Source: Acidobacteriota bacterium
Lineage (GTDB): Bacteria; Acidobacteriota; Blastocatellia; Pyrinomonadales; Pyrinomonadaceae
DNA length: 64,000 bases
Assembly (NCBI GenBank): GCA_016715115.1
Contig: JADKBM010000011.1
Coordinates: forward strand, 496,001-560,000
Direction of reading: 5' to 3'
A program made the position numbers and the translations under genes. Under the pieces are notes generated by a model. That model made no database searches. It saw only the letters and a program-made list of their open reading frames with translations, and was not told where the DNA came from. Of this stretch, positions 10,073 through 19,316 are shown one piece after another (position 1 is the first letter of the stretch; the number at the start of each line of letters is the position of its first letter).

Positions 10073-11077
10073 ATGTCTCATTTACTCGAAGTCAAAAATC
10101 TCCAGACACATTTTCCGACCCGCGCCGGTTTGGTGCGCGCGGTCAACGATGTCAGTTTCCATATCGATGAGGGCGAACTGCTCGGACTGGTCGGCGAATC
10201 CGGTTGCGGAAAATCGATCACCGCCCTATCCGTGATGCGTCTGATCTCGCCTCCGGGGAAGATCGCCGCCGGTTCGATGACCTTCAAGGGCGAGGAACTG
10301 ACGACCGCGTCCGACGAGCGGATGCGCGAGATACGCGGGAACGACATCGCAATGATATTTCAGGACCCGATGACGTCGCTCAATCCGGTCTATACGGTCG
10401 GCGAGCAGATCGCCGAAGCGTTGCGGCTCCATCGGAAACTCAATAAAAAAGACGCCTGGGATGCGGCGATCGCGGCGATGAAAGAGGTTTCGATCCCGTC
10501 GCCCGAACGGCGCGTCTCGGACTATCCGCACCAGCTTTCGGGCGGTATGCGCCAGCGTGTGATGATCGCGATGGCGCTTGCCTGCGACCCGGAACTGCTC
10601 ATCGCGGATGAACCGACGACGGCGCTCGACGTGACGATCCAGGCGCAGATACTCGAACTGCTTCACGGGTTGCGTCAATCGAGAAAACTCGCCGTTCTGC
10701 TGATCACCCACGATCTCGGAGTTGTTGCCGAGGTCGCCGACCGCGTGTCCGTGATGTACACCGGAAAGATCGTTGAGGAATCGGGCGTTGACGAGATCTT
10801 CGAGAACCCTAAGCATCCTTACACGCAGGGGCTTCTGCGTTCCGTCCCGAAACTAAGCGCCGACCATCTCGAAAAGGTCGAGCGGCTGCAGACGATCGAG
10901 GGAACGGTGCCGAGCCCGACGAGTCTGCCGGATGGCTGTCATTTTGCGCCCCGGTGCGCGTTTCGAAAGGACGAATGCACGCGCGGCGAGATCCCGCTTT
11001 ACCGGCTGGAGAATGATGTCGGCGTCAGATGTGTGTTGTACAGCGTCGCGCCGGACGTCCCAACTCCGGTCAATTAG
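10073..11077 (+). CDS. Oligopeptide/dipeptide ABC transporter ATP-binding protein (DppD/OppD-like)
   Basis: A 334-residue ATPase. Walker A is GESGCGKS, the signature is LSGGMRQR, Walker B is LLIADEP and the switch histidine is in LLITHD. The C-terminal oligopeptide-transporter extension carries [10 protein letters not shown] with later cysteines, the motif associated with a [4Fe-4S] cluster in DppD-type subunits. It would couple ATP hydrolysis to uptake of peptides or related solutes (nickel, opines). The second ATPase starts 6 bases after its stop, so the two are co-transcribed. No permease or solute-binding protein gene is in the window. Confidence 0.93.
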   Translation: MSHLLEVKNLQTHFPTRAGLVRAVNDVSFHIDEGELLGLVGESGCGKSITALSVMRLISPPGKIAAGSMTFKGEELTTASDERMREIRGNDIAMIFQDPMTSLNPVYTVGEQIAEALRLHRKLNKKDAWDAAIAAMKEVSIPSPERRVSDYPHQLSGGMRQRVMIAMALACDPELLIADEPTTALDVTIQAQILELLHGLRQSRKLAVLLITHDLGVVAEVADRVSVMYTGKIVEESGVDEIFENPKHPYTQGLLRSVPKLSADHLEKVERLQTIEGTVPSPTSLPDGCHFAPRCAFRKDECTRGEIPLYRLENDVGVRCVLYSVAPDVPTPVN

Positions 11078-11083
11078 GAACGA

Positions 11084-12067
11084 ATGCAGGAAAGCTCAGC
11101 GAAAACACAAAAACACGAGTTGGTGCGCGTCACCGACCTCGTCAAGCATTTTCCGGTCGAGGATTCCGACGACCTCGTGCGCGCGGTCGACGGTGTTTCG
11201 TTCGATATTCTGGCCGGTGAAACACTCGGGCTCGTCGGCGAATCCGGCTGCGGCAAATCGACCGTCGGCCGCTGTCTGCTGCGTTTGCACGAACCGACGA
11301 GCGGGGAAGTCTTCTTTGAAGGCAAGAGCATTACGCATTTGCCGCACGACCAGATGCAGGCGCTGCGGCGCGAAATGCAGATCATTTTTCAGGATCCTTA
11401 CGCGAGTTTGAATCCGCGTCTGTCGATCTTCGCAACGGTCTCCGAACCGCTGTTGATACACAAGATCGGGAACAAGAACGACCGCCGCGAAAAGGTGGCC
11501 GATCTTTTGCGCAAGGTCGGGCTTGATCCGGACTATATGAATCGCTATCCGCACGAGTTTTCGGGCGGTCAGCGGCAGCGGATCGGCATTGCGCGGGCGC
11601 TCGCGCTCAACCCGAAACTGATCATCGCCGACGAACCCGTCTCGGCCCTCGACGTTTCGGTCCAGGCCCAGGTCGTGAACCTTCTGCAGGATCTTCAAGC
11701 CGAGTTCGGGCTTACGTACCTCTTTATTTCGCACGGACTGGCGGTCGTCGAACATATCTCAAACCGGGTCGCAGTGATGTATCTCGGGAAGATCGTCGAG
11801 ATCGCGGACGCGAAGGAACTGTACGAGCTTCCACTTCATCCCTATACCAAAGCCCTGCTTTCGGCGATCCCGATCCCGGATCCGAAACAGAAACGCGAAC
11901 GGATCGTCCTCGAAGGCGACGTTCCGACGCCGATCAATCCGCCGTCCGGCTGCCGTTTTCGGACGCGTTGCCCGATCGCGACCGACGAGTGTGCGCGGGT
12001 CGAACCCGAATTGCGCGAGATCTCGCCGGGGCATTTCGCCGCCTGCATTCGCACGGACGGCTATTAG
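11084..12067 (+). CDS. Oligopeptide/dipeptide ABC transporter ATP-binding protein (DppF/OppF-like)
   Basis: A 327-residue ATPase and partner of the upstream DppD-like protein. Walker A is GESGCGKS, the signature is [15 protein letters not shown], Walker B is LIIADEP. The switch region reads [11 protein letters not shown]; the His is present but the usual following Asp is Gly. The C-terminal extension has [15 protein letters not shown]. OppD/OppF ATPases work as a heterodimer on an inner-membrane permease pair, and having both side by side fits this. Their membrane subunits must be encoded elsewhere. Confidence 0.93.
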   Translation: MQESSAKTQKHELVRVTDLVKHFPVEDSDDLVRAVDGVSFDILAGETLGLVGESGCGKSTVGRCLLRLHEPTSGEVFFEGKSITHLPHDQMQALRREMQIIFQDPYASLNPRLSIFATVSEPLLIHKIGNKNDRREKVADLLRKVGLDPDYMNRYPHEFSGGQRQRIGIARALALNPKLIIADEPVSALDVSVQAQVVNLLQDLQAEFGLTYLFISHGLAVVEHISNRVAVMYLGKIVEIADAKELYELPLHPYTKALLSAIPIPDPKQKRERIVLEGDVPTPINPPSGCRFRTRCPIATDECARVEPELREISPGHFAACIRTDGY

Positions 12068-12140
12068 TTGAAACGGTTTCGGCGGGGTTTTCGTATGGTT
12101 TTCAGACGCTTTTCTAATTCAAACAAATCAGGAGAACAAA

Positions 12141-12926
12141 ATGGAAGAACCGACCAACGAATGGCAGGAACCGCCGCTGCCCGAAACGATCAAACACGAA
12201 GAACCGGCGCAAATGTCCGAGATTGCGACGCTCGGCAACGTTTTTTTCGATCCCGGCTCGACTTTCGATGATCTCAAACGCAAGCCCCGGTTTATTTTCG
12301 CGATGATTTTGATTGCCCTGTCGATCAGCGCCTTTCAGATCTCGTTTATCGAAAAGGTCGGACTGAAGAAGATCGTCACCGCGCAGTTTGATGCGAGCAG
12401 CCGCGCTCAGCAAATGCCGGCGGATCAAAAGGCGCAGCAAATTGAAATGCAGTCGTCTACGGTCGCCAAGTACATCACTTACGGTGTGACGCCGGTCGTG
12501 ATAGTCATCGGGATGTTCCTCGGCGGGTTGCTCTACTGGGGCGGCGCCAACGCGATGGGAGGCGAGGCGGGATTTCTCAAGAGCGTTTCCGTGTGGACCT
12601 ATTCGTCTCTGCCGCCAACGATCGTCTCGATGGCCGCAAACCTCATTGTTTTGTTTCTGAAGCCGGTCGACGACATCGACCTCGGTTCAAGCCAGCAGGG
12701 ACTCGTCTCGGCAAATCCAACGATGTTCCTTGACTTGAAAGAGTCTCCGGTGCTGAATTCGGTCCTGTCGGCGATCGATCTGTTCGCGATCTGGGGGCTG
12801 GCTCTGGCGGCGATCGGACTCAGTCGCGTTGCCAAGATCTCAAGCGGCGCAGGGTGGGCGGTCGTTTTGACGATCTCTTTGTTCTTCCTTGCGATCCGCG
12901 TCGGATGGGTCGCGATCTTCGGTTAG
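12141..12926 (+). CDS. YIP1 family integral membrane protein
   Basis: A 261-residue protein. A cytosolic N-terminus rich in Glu and Pro (residues 1-40) is followed by GNVFFDPGSTFDDLKRKPRF, the typical lead-in of bacterial YIP1-domain proteins. Five hydrophobic segments follow, with GGLLYWGGANAMGG between the second and third. The C-terminus is hydrophobic and ends WVAIFG. An AGGAG lies about 8 bases before the ATG. Its function in bacteria is not established. It sits 73 bases after the ATPase pair on the same strand and might be read with it, but nothing shows a functional link. Confidence 0.8.
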   Translation: MEEPTNEWQEPPLPETIKHEEPAQMSEIATLGNVFFDPGSTFDDLKRKPRFIFAMILIALSISAFQISFIEKVGLKKIVTAQFDASSRAQQMPADQKAQQIEMQSSTVAKYITYGVTPVVIVIGMFLGGLLYWGGANAMGGEAGFLKSVSVWTYSSLPPTIVSMAANLIVLFLKPVDDIDLGSSQQGLVSANPTMFLDLKESPVLNSVLSAIDLFAIWGLALAAIGLSRVAKISSGAGWAVVLTISLFFLAIRVGWVAIFG

Positions 12927-12987
12927 TTCTTGCCGCGGGCTCGCGAAAACGCTTGCGGATTCGATCGTGTCATCGATGACCGAAAGG

Positions 12988-13270
12988 TGCGCGAAACGGC
13001 AAATTGGTCCGACGAAATAACTGAAAGTTGATAATTGAAAGGCGATAGTCGGATTTGTGACTATCGCCTTTCAATACTTTCAATTGCTGTCTGTTCTCAA
13101 AACACGAAGGAACGGATTGGTCGTTGTTGTTTTATGAAGGTGTGCGAAACAACGAATCGATCCTTCGAAATAGATGAAAGCTGGTGGTTGAAAGGTGATA
13201 GTTGGATTTGTGACTTTCAACTTCTCACTATTATCAAAACACGTAGGAACGGATTGTCCTTCGTGTTTTT
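12988..13270. repeat. Degenerate tandem duplication containing a hairpin
   Basis: Two copies of a unit of about 130-140 bases lie side by side (about 12988-13131 and 13140-13270). Shared blocks include GCGAAAC, TTGAAAGG.GATAGT, GGATTTGTGACT and TCAAAACACG.AGGAACGGATTG. The unit occupies the convergent gap between the YIP1 gene and the last MacB-type permease. No gene is supported in 12927-13298. Confidence 0.75.
13034..13075. terminator. Perfect 17-bp hairpin, probable convergent terminator
   Basis: ATTGAAAGGCGATAGTC (13034-13050) is the exact reverse complement of 13059-13075, with an 8-base loop GGATTTGT. There is no long T-run, so it may act as a transcript 3'-end stabiliser as much as a terminator. 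The second tandem copy keeps the loop but only about 8 bp of stem. Confidence 0.6.
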
Positions 13271-13298
13271 TCTTGGACATTGCGCTTGGTTGGAATTC

Positions 13299-14564
13299 TT
13301 ACTCGTAGCGGAGCGATTCGATCGGATCGAGGCGGGCGGCTTTCCAGGCCGGGAAAAGGCCGAAGACGATGCCAATGATGACGCTCGCGCCAAATCCGAG
13401 CGGCGGCGCCCACCAGGGGACATATGACGGGAAGACCAAAGCGATGAGAAACGTCAAACTCCATCCGATCAGTAGTCCGACGAGCCCGCCGAAACCCGTC
13501 AAGGTCGCGGCCTCGATCAGGAACTGGAGCAGGATGTCCGACTGTTTGGCGCCGATCGCCTTTCTGATCCCGATCTCGCGCGTCCTCTCGGTGACCGACA
13601 CGAGCATAATGTTCATCACTCCGATGCCGCCGATCAAAAGCCCGACCGATGAGATCACGATCATCGCCAATGCGACGCCGGCCGTGATCGACTGAAACTG
13701 CTCGATGATCCCCGCAGCGGTCTCCATCCCGAAGTTGTTCGGCTCGCCGAACGGAACCTGGCGCCGGACACGCATCAGATCCTGAACCTGATCCTTGGCG
13801 AGTTCGAGTTGGCCCTCTTTCGCGACGGTCAGAAGGAAGAGGTCGTCGGCGAACGGCTTGAGCCGCAGAGCCGATCCGATGGGCATATAAATGACGTTGT
13901 TCTGATCGTTGCTGCCGCTGCCGCCGCCGAATAGCTGCTCCCTCTTCTCGAGAACGCCGATGACGCGAAAAACGCGGCCGCCGACCTCAAGGGTCTCGCC
14001 GATCGAGGATCCGAACGGGAAATACGCCTCGGCAACGGATGATCCGATCAGGCAGACGTCCGTTTTGTCTTCGGATTCGTTGCGTGTGAACCAGCGCCCT
14101 TCCTGCAGAATAACGGTATTCGTCCGCTCGACGTCGGGCAGGGTTCCCTGCAGGCGCACACTCGACGAGGTCTTGCCGTTGCCGCCCGAAACGAGCAGTT
14201 TTTGACCGAAGAAGTTGTTCGTTATGTCGAGAAACGGCACCGACACATCGACCGAAGAAAGTCCCTTGATCGCCTCGGCGTCGTCCATCGTCAACGGTTT
14301 TCGCATTCGTTCTTCCTGCGAACGCCGGCCGGTGTTGATCGCCTTGATATCGAATTTGCGAAGAAAGATCGAGCGGGTACCGAACGATTCGACCTGTTTC
14401 TTGACCGCCATATCGATGCCCGAGATGATCGACGAGATAAGCATCACGGTGATGACCCCGATGATCACGCCGAAAATCGTCAGAAACGATCGCAGTTTGT
14501 TGGCCCGCAAGGTCTGGAAGGCCATCTTCATGTTTTCGTAAAACGCGTTGGTCATGAGAAACAT
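13299..14564 (-). CDS. MacB/FtsX-type ABC transporter permease (fourth of four paralogues)
   Basis: A 421-residue permease: one N-terminal helix (LRSFLTIFGVIIGVITVMLIS), a periplasmic MacB-PCD domain (about residues 55-285) and three C-terminal helices, with the FtsX signature GGIGVMNIMLVSVTERTREIGIRKAIGA and the final FPAWKAARLDPIESLRYE. It starts one base after the stop of the preceding permease, so translation is tightly coupled. MacB-type permeases do not move substrate through the membrane but transmit ATP-driven motion to periplasmic partners. The only ATPase in the operon lies about 5 kb upstream. Confidence 0.93.
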   Translation of the reverse strand: MFLMTNAFYENMKMAFQTLRANKLRSFLTIFGVIIGVITVMLISSIISGIDMAVKKQVESFGTRSIFLRKFDIKAINTGRRSQEERMRKPLTMDDAEAIKGLSSVDVSVPFLDITNNFFGQKLLVSGGNGKTSSSVRLQGTLPDVERTNTVILQEGRWFTRNESEDKTDVCLIGSSVAEAYFPFGSSIGETLEVGGRVFRVIGVLEKREQLFGGGSGSNDQNNVIYMPIGSALRLKPFADDLFLLTVAKEGQLELAKDQVQDLMRVRRQVPFGEPNNFGMETAAGIIEQFQSITAGVALAMIVISSVGLLIGGIGVMNIMLVSVTERTREIGIRKAIGAKQSDILLQFLIEAATLTGFGGLVGLLIGWSLTFLIALVFPSYVPWWAPPLGFGASVIIGIVFGLFPAWKAARLDPIESLRYE

Positions 14565-14565
14565 A

Positions 14566-15801
14566 TCAATCTGCCCTCAACGCTTCGATCGGATCAAGCC
14601 GCGCCGCTTTCCAGGCCGGGAAGATGCCCGCAAGAATTCCAACGATCGCCGAAACGCTGATCGCGATCACCGCGGCATACCAGGGAATCACCGTTTGAAG
14701 CACATAGGCGGTTACGATCATACCCAGAAGTTTGGCCATCACGAGTCCGATGACTCCGCCGATCGCCGCAAGCGTCGCGGCTTCCATCAGAAACTGCTTC
14801 AATATGTCAGCCTGCCGCGCGCCGAGGCTTTTGCGGATGCCGATCTCCTTCGTTCGCTCGGTGACGGCAACGAGCATAATGTTCATAATCACGATCGCGC
14901 CGACGAGCAAGGCGATCGCGGGGACCGCGAGAATGACGATGAAGATCGGCCGCAGGATCGAATCACGCAGGCTCGCGATCGCGTCCGGCGTCAATATCCC
15001 GAAATTGTCGCGCTCGTTGCCCGTAAGTTTGCGTTTGACCCGCAGGAGCATACGAACTTCTTCGACCGCCTCGTTGAAGAGTTTCGGCGAAGCGGCGGTC
15101 GCTTCGAAATAAAGGCCGCGGCCTCGCGTCAGCCCACCGAAGTTCGCGCCGTACGTTTTGATCGGGAGCCAAACGAAAAGATCCTGCGACTGCCCGAACA
15201 CCGTTCCTTTCGTCGTCTGGACTCCTATCACCCGATACGGAATCCCGCGCATCGTGAATTCCTGACCGATGACGTCGCCATTGGGAAAGAGCTTGTCGGC
15301 GATCTCGGAACCGATGAACGCGACACGCACGGCATTCGTGTTCTCCGCCTCGGTAAAGAAACGGCCGAACGCGATATCGACGTTGGCGATCTCGCCGATG
15401 ACCGGCTCCATTCCCTCGATTTGGACGTCGCGCAAGATTTCGTTGCCGCGTTTGAGTTCGGCTGAATTCGGGAGCGCTTTCGCGCCGATCTTTCCGATGA
15501 GCTGCGAACGTTCGCGGATGTAATCGAGTTCGTCAAACGTGAGCTCTTTGTTTCGGCGCTGGGCTTCGGCGATGGTGTCGGTGTTTTTGAAGTCGTCGAA
15601 GCTAAAACGGCGAATTGTGAATGAGTTCGAACCGATTCCGGCGATCTTCTCGTCGACATAGGCATTGAAACCCTGCAGAAGCGACAAAACCAGCATAAAC
15701 GCCGTGACGCCGATGATCATCCCGAGCAACGTCAGGAACGACCGCAGTTTGTGCGCCCATATCGCCGCAAAGGCCAGCCTTATTGTTTCCGAAAAATTCA
15801 T
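14566..15801 (-). CDS. MacB/FtsX-type ABC transporter permease (third of four paralogues)
   Basis: A 411-residue paralogue with the same layout: N-terminal helix (LRSFLTLLGMIIGVTAFMLVLSLL), periplasmic domain, then three helices with IVIMNIMLVAVTERTKEIGIRKSLGA and terminal FPAWKAARLDPIEALRAD. In the FtsX motif GGIGVMNIML is replaced by GAIVIMNIML, so it is somewhat diverged. It is separated from the upstream permease by about 500 bases of short tandem repeats, which is unusual inside an operon, and is tightly coupled to the permease downstream. Confidence 0.92.
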   Translation of the reverse strand: MNFSETIRLAFAAIWAHKLRSFLTLLGMIIGVTAFMLVLSLLQGFNAYVDEKIAGIGSNSFTIRRFSFDDFKNTDTIAEAQRRNKELTFDELDYIRERSQLIGKIGAKALPNSAELKRGNEILRDVQIEGMEPVIGEIANVDIAFGRFFTEAENTNAVRVAFIGSEIADKLFPNGDVIGQEFTMRGIPYRVIGVQTTKGTVFGQSQDLFVWLPIKTYGANFGGLTRGRGLYFEATAASPKLFNEAVEEVRMLLRVKRKLTGNERDNFGILTPDAIASLRDSILRPIFIVILAVPAIALLVGAIVIMNIMLVAVTERTKEIGIRKSLGARQADILKQFLMEAATLAAIGGVIGLVMAKLLGMIVTAYVLQTVIPWYAAVIAISVSAIVGILAGIFPAWKAARLDPIEALRAD

Positions 15802-15839
15802 TCTGAACTAATCCTAGAGAAGCCGTAGACTATTACGCA

Positions 15840-16300
15840 ACCCGGAACGAAAAGTTATCTTGATTTGGGATCCCGGAGATTCCAGATTCAGGATTCCGGA
15901 TTCAGGATTCCGGATTCAGGATTAAGGATTCCAGATTCCAGATATTCCAGATAGATTCGAGGAGATTCGAGTGATCTTCGAAATCCCTTGAAGCCCTGGA
16001 ATCTGGAATCCCTGGAATCTGGAATCCCTGGAATCTGGAATCCCTGGAATCTGGAATCCCTGGAATCTGGAATCCCTGGAATCTGGAATCCCTGGAATCT
16101 GGAATCCCTGGAATCTGGAATCCCTGGAATCTGGAATCCCTGGAATCTGGAATCCCTGGAATCTGGAATCCCTGGAATCTGGAATCCTTGGAATCCCTGA
16201 AATCCCTGGAATCCCTGGAATCCCTGGAATCCCTGAAATCCCTGAAATCCCTGGAATCTCGCAAATCGCAAATCGCAAATCGAAAATCGCAAATCCAAAC
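15840..16300. repeat. Tandem and word repeats between two permease genes
   Basis: After an irregular GATTCCGGATTCAG patch (about 15868-15960), a 16-base unit CCCTGGAATCTGGAAT is repeated about 12 times (about 15993-16188), then a shorter CCCTGGAAT/CCCTGAAAT unit of about 10 bases is repeated (about 16188-16256), then CGCAAAT words (16258-16295). All three frames of the minus strand stay open through the array because of the repeat, giving meaningless peptides such as IPGIPDSRDS. There are no spacers, so it is not a CRISPR. Confidence 0.9.
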
Positions 16301-17542
16301 CTATTCATACCGCAGCGCGTCGATGGGGTTGAGTTTCGCGGCTTTCCAGGCGGGATAAAGTCCGAAGACGATGCCGACGCCGGCGGAGACGAAGAGCCCG
16401 ACGAGGATCGCCCAGACGGGAATGTACGCTGGAAGCGGCGAGTATGCGTTGATCAGAAAGCTGAGAAGTTCGCCGAGGATCAGTCCGATGATGCCGCCGA
16501 TACCGGTCAGGATCACCGCTTCTATCAGAAACTGCGCGAGAATGCTGATCTTCGTCGCGCCGACCGCCTTGCGGATCCCGATCTCCTTTGTCCGCTCGGT
16601 CACCGAAACCAACATAATGTTCATCACGCCGATGCCGCCGATCATCAGCGCGACCGCCGAGATCGCCGTCAAAACAAGGTATGTCGCGCCGGTGAGCTGG
16701 TTATAAACGTCGAGCAGCGCGTCTTGTGACGAAAGTCCGAAATTATCGGGTTGGTCCGACGGAACTTGTCTTCGGCGGCGCAGGATGTCGCGGATCTCGT
16801 CCATCGCGCTCGCAACTTCGGCGCGGGTTCTCGGGCGGACGATGATAACGAAGATCGTCTCGGGCGGATTCAACTCGGGATAGTATTTCTGATAGGTCGT
16901 GATCGGAACAAAGACCGAATTGTCGCGCGATTGGCCGAAGAACGAACCGAGAGTTTCCATCACGCCTATTACCCGAAATGGCGTGCCGGCGATCTTGATC
17001 TCCTTGTCGAGCGGTTCCTCGTTCTCGAACAGGGCCTTGACGACGTCGCGTCCGAGGATGACGACGTTCGAGCGTTCGCGGACGTCCGTGTCGCTGATGA
17101 ATCGGCCGTAACCGATGTATTGCGAATGCGTGAATTCATAATACGGCGTGACACCGATGAGGATCGGTGTTTCGGTCTCTTTTTCCCGGAAACGAATGTT
17201 GGTCGCGATCTTGCGCTGCAAGGGCGAGACTCCGATGATCGACTGTGACTCGTTGCGGATCGCGTCGGCGTCATCGAGCGTCAACTCTTTGCGCTGCCGC
17301 TCTTCCTGTCCCGGCGGGCGGCCGAAACTCGGGCTGAATTTCGAGATGAAGATCGTGTTCGATCCGAGCGACTCGATCTGCTCGGCGAAGGTCTTGTTGA
17401 GTCCCTGAATGATCGAGACCATCGAAAGGACGGTCAAGACGCCGACCGTGACGCCGAGAATGGTCAGGCTCGAACGCAGTTTGTTGCCCCGCAAAGTCGC
17501 AAGGGCCATAACGGCGGATTCTTTCAGGTCATCGAAAGTCAT
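16301..17542 (-). CDS. MacB/FtsX-type ABC transporter permease (second of four paralogues)
   Basis: A 413-residue permease. The N-terminal helix is LRSSLTILGVTVGVLTVLSMV, followed by a MacB-PCD domain with the conserved FGRPPGQEERQRKELTLDDA stretch seen in related form in the fourth paralogue. The C-terminal FtsX part reads GGIGVMNIMLVSVTERTKEIGIRKAVGA and ends YPAWKAAKLNPIDALRYE. The start ATG at 17540-17542 follows a region of AAATCGC-type words that separates it from the first permease. It is most like the fourth copy in its motifs. Confidence 0.93.
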   Translation of the reverse strand: MTFDDLKESAVMALATLRGNKLRSSLTILGVTVGVLTVLSMVSIIQGLNKTFAEQIESLGSNTIFISKFSPSFGRPPGQEERQRKELTLDDADAIRNESQSIIGVSPLQRKIATNIRFREKETETPILIGVTPYYEFTHSQYIGYGRFISDTDVRERSNVVILGRDVVKALFENEEPLDKEIKIAGTPFRVIGVMETLGSFFGQSRDNSVFVPITTYQKYYPELNPPETIFVIIVRPRTRAEVASAMDEIRDILRRRRQVPSDQPDNFGLSSQDALLDVYNQLTGATYLVLTAISAVALMIGGIGVMNIMLVSVTERTKEIGIRKAVGATKISILAQFLIEAVILTGIGGIIGLILGELLSFLINAYSPLPAYIPVWAILVGLFVSAGVGIVFGLYPAWKAAKLNPIDALRYE

Positions 17543-17778
17543 CTCAATTTCGGAATTTGGATTTGGGATTTCGGATTGTTGTCATTTTAAATTCCAGGGC
17601 TAACTCTCAAATCCCAACGCCCGCCCGCCCGCTCACGCAGGCGGTACTGACTCGCCGCAAATCGCAAATCGCAAATCGCAAATCCCCAATCCCAAATCCC
17701 CAATCCCAAATCGCACATCCCAAATCCCAAATCCCAAATCCCCAATCCCAAATCGCACATCCCAAATCCCCTATCGTT
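17543..17778. repeat. Word repeats and REP-like element between permease genes
   Basis: Contains a REP-like core (17623-17651, inverted relative to 7053-7082) and an array of AAATCGC and AAATCCC words (about 17656-17770). It would be part of the polycistronic RNA if the four permeases are transcribed together. Confidence 0.85.
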
Positions 17779-19038
17779 TTATTCGTTGCGCATTGCGTCG
17801 ATCGGGCTCAGTTGCGACGCTCGCCAGGCCGGATAGAGTCCGCTGATGAGTCCGACCACGAATGAGACCGTCACGCCGAGGACGGCCGACTTGATGCTGA
17901 TCAGAACCGGAAAACCCATCAGGAACGACAGCAGAAAAGCCAGTCCGTAACCGGTCACCACTCCGATCGCGCCGCCGAGTACGGTGACCGTCACCGCTTC
18001 GATCAGGAACTGCTGCATCACATCGCGCTGCCGGGCGCCGACGGCCTTCCTGAGCCCGATCTCTTTCGTTCTTTCGGTCACGGAAACGAGCATAATGTTC
18101 ATCACGACGATTCCGCCGACGACCAGCGAAACGACCGCCACGCCGAACGTCGCGAAATAGATTCCCGAAGTCGCGTTTTGGTAAATGCCGATGAACGCGT
18201 CCTGCGATTCGATCGATACGCCGTCGTCCTCGTCGCCGAACGATTTGCCTCGCCGCGTGCGCATTATCGTCCGCACCTCGTCTTTGGCTGTTTCGAAAAC
18301 ATCGGAATCGCTGACCTGGACGTGAACCGTGATCGAATCGCGCGCGCCGAACATCTTCTGCGCCGACTGGAAGGGGACGTAAACAAAATTATCGCGCGAA
18401 AAACCGAGAACCTTTCCGAACGGCGCGGCAACCCCGAGAATCGAAAAGGGAATCCCGTCAACGCGCACCTCGTCACCGACGACCGAATCGACGGTCCGGC
18501 CGGGGAACAGGTTTTCAATGATATCGGTGCCGATGACGCAGACATTGCGCCCGGCATTTCCTTCATTTTCGGTCCAGAGGCGTCCCGATTGAATGACGAC
18601 GTTTTCGATATCGAACATCGACAGCGTCAACCCCCTGACGGAAACTCCTTCCGAGCGGTTTTCGCCGTGTTTGACGAGGCCCATCCCGTTGACCGCCATC
18701 CCGACTCGCCAGCAATTGCGGCACAGGCGAATTATCGCCTCCGCGTCCTCGCGGGTCACATCCCGGCGTTTGTTGTATTTGATCAGATCCTCACGCGAGG
18801 TGATCACCAGCGGACGCTTGGAAACGCTGAATGCGGTCGAACCTTGTGACGAGAACGCGCTTGAGACCGTTTGATCGAGACCACTGATGATCGTCATCAC
18901 CGCGATTACCGACGTGACGCCGACGATGATCCCCAGAAGGGTCAGAAACGTGCGCAGTTTGTGGCTCCGCAAACTCAACAACGAGAGTTTGAACGATTCC
19001 TTGAACAGCGTGACGCCCGCAAACAACCCCATACTCAA
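17779..19038 (-). CDS. MacB/FtsX-type ABC transporter permease (first of four paralogues)
   Basis: A 419-residue permease with N-terminal helix LRTFLTLLGIIVGVTSVIAVM, a periplasmic MacB-PCD domain and the FtsX part GGIVVMNIMLVSVTERTKEIGLRKAVGA, ending YPAWRASQLSPIDAMRNE. Its periplasmic domain contains two nearby cysteines (RLCRNCW), which the other paralogues lack and which could form a disulfide. It follows the ATPase gene after 278 bases that contain a hairpin. Being closest to the ATPase it may be the main partner, but that is a guess. Confidence 0.93.
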   Translation of the reverse strand: MSMGLFAGVTLFKESFKLSLLSLRSHKLRTFLTLLGIIVGVTSVIAVMTIISGLDQTVSSAFSSQGSTAFSVSKRPLVITSREDLIKYNKRRDVTREDAEAIIRLCRNCWRVGMAVNGMGLVKHGENRSEGVSVRGLTLSMFDIENVVIQSGRLWTENEGNAGRNVCVIGTDIIENLFPGRTVDSVVGDEVRVDGIPFSILGVAAPFGKVLGFSRDNFVYVPFQSAQKMFGARDSITVHVQVSDSDVFETAKDEVRTIMRTRRGKSFGDEDDGVSIESQDAFIGIYQNATSGIYFATFGVAVVSLVVGGIVVMNIMLVSVTERTKEIGLRKAVGARQRDVMQQFLIEAVTVTVLGGAIGVVTGYGLAFLLSFLMGFPVLISIKSAVLGVTVSFVVGLISGLYPAWRASQLSPIDAMRNE

Positions 19039-19205
19039 ATCTTACGCGAGTCGCGAACGATTGTTTAAGTTTCAGTATGAGATTTACAAAAACTTACGTT
19101 TCATCGGGGGCGCCTCGCGGGGCGGAAACGGTGACGCTGCGAGAATTGATGGTGCAAATGGGTCGCGGTGAGAACCCGACGAAATCGATTCGGGAAAAAG
19201 AGAAG

Positions 19206-19230
19206 GGCCGGAAGCCTCTCGTTTCCGGCC
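19206..19230 (-). terminator. Possible attenuator or terminator after the ATPase gene
   Basis: On the minus strand the stem GGCCGGAAA/TTCCGGCC with a short loop is followed by CTTCTCTTTTTCCC. It lies between the ATPase gene and the four permeases, so it could lower expression of the permeases relative to the adaptor and ATPase. The remainder of 19039-19316 shows no gene. Confidence 0.5.
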
Positions 19231-19316
19231 GCCCTTTGGAAATGCTTGATGTGAGCGCCCGGTCGAAACCAATGTCGTCAAGACGGACGCTTTTGAAACT
19301 TATGACCGGACTTGGC

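Noticed and set aside
10073..12926. Complete oligopeptide uptake operon
   Set aside because: Only the two ATPases are present; the YIP1 protein is not a permease of this family and no binding protein is encoded here.
15993..16188. Possible CRISPR array
   Set aside because: Repeats are 16 bases, directly adjacent, with no unique spacers and no cas genes.
15888..16308. Several open frames on both strands with IPGIPDSRDS-type repeats
   Set aside because: They are translations of a 16-base tandem repeat, which leaves frames open by chance; no start signals and the same DNA reads as open in several frames.
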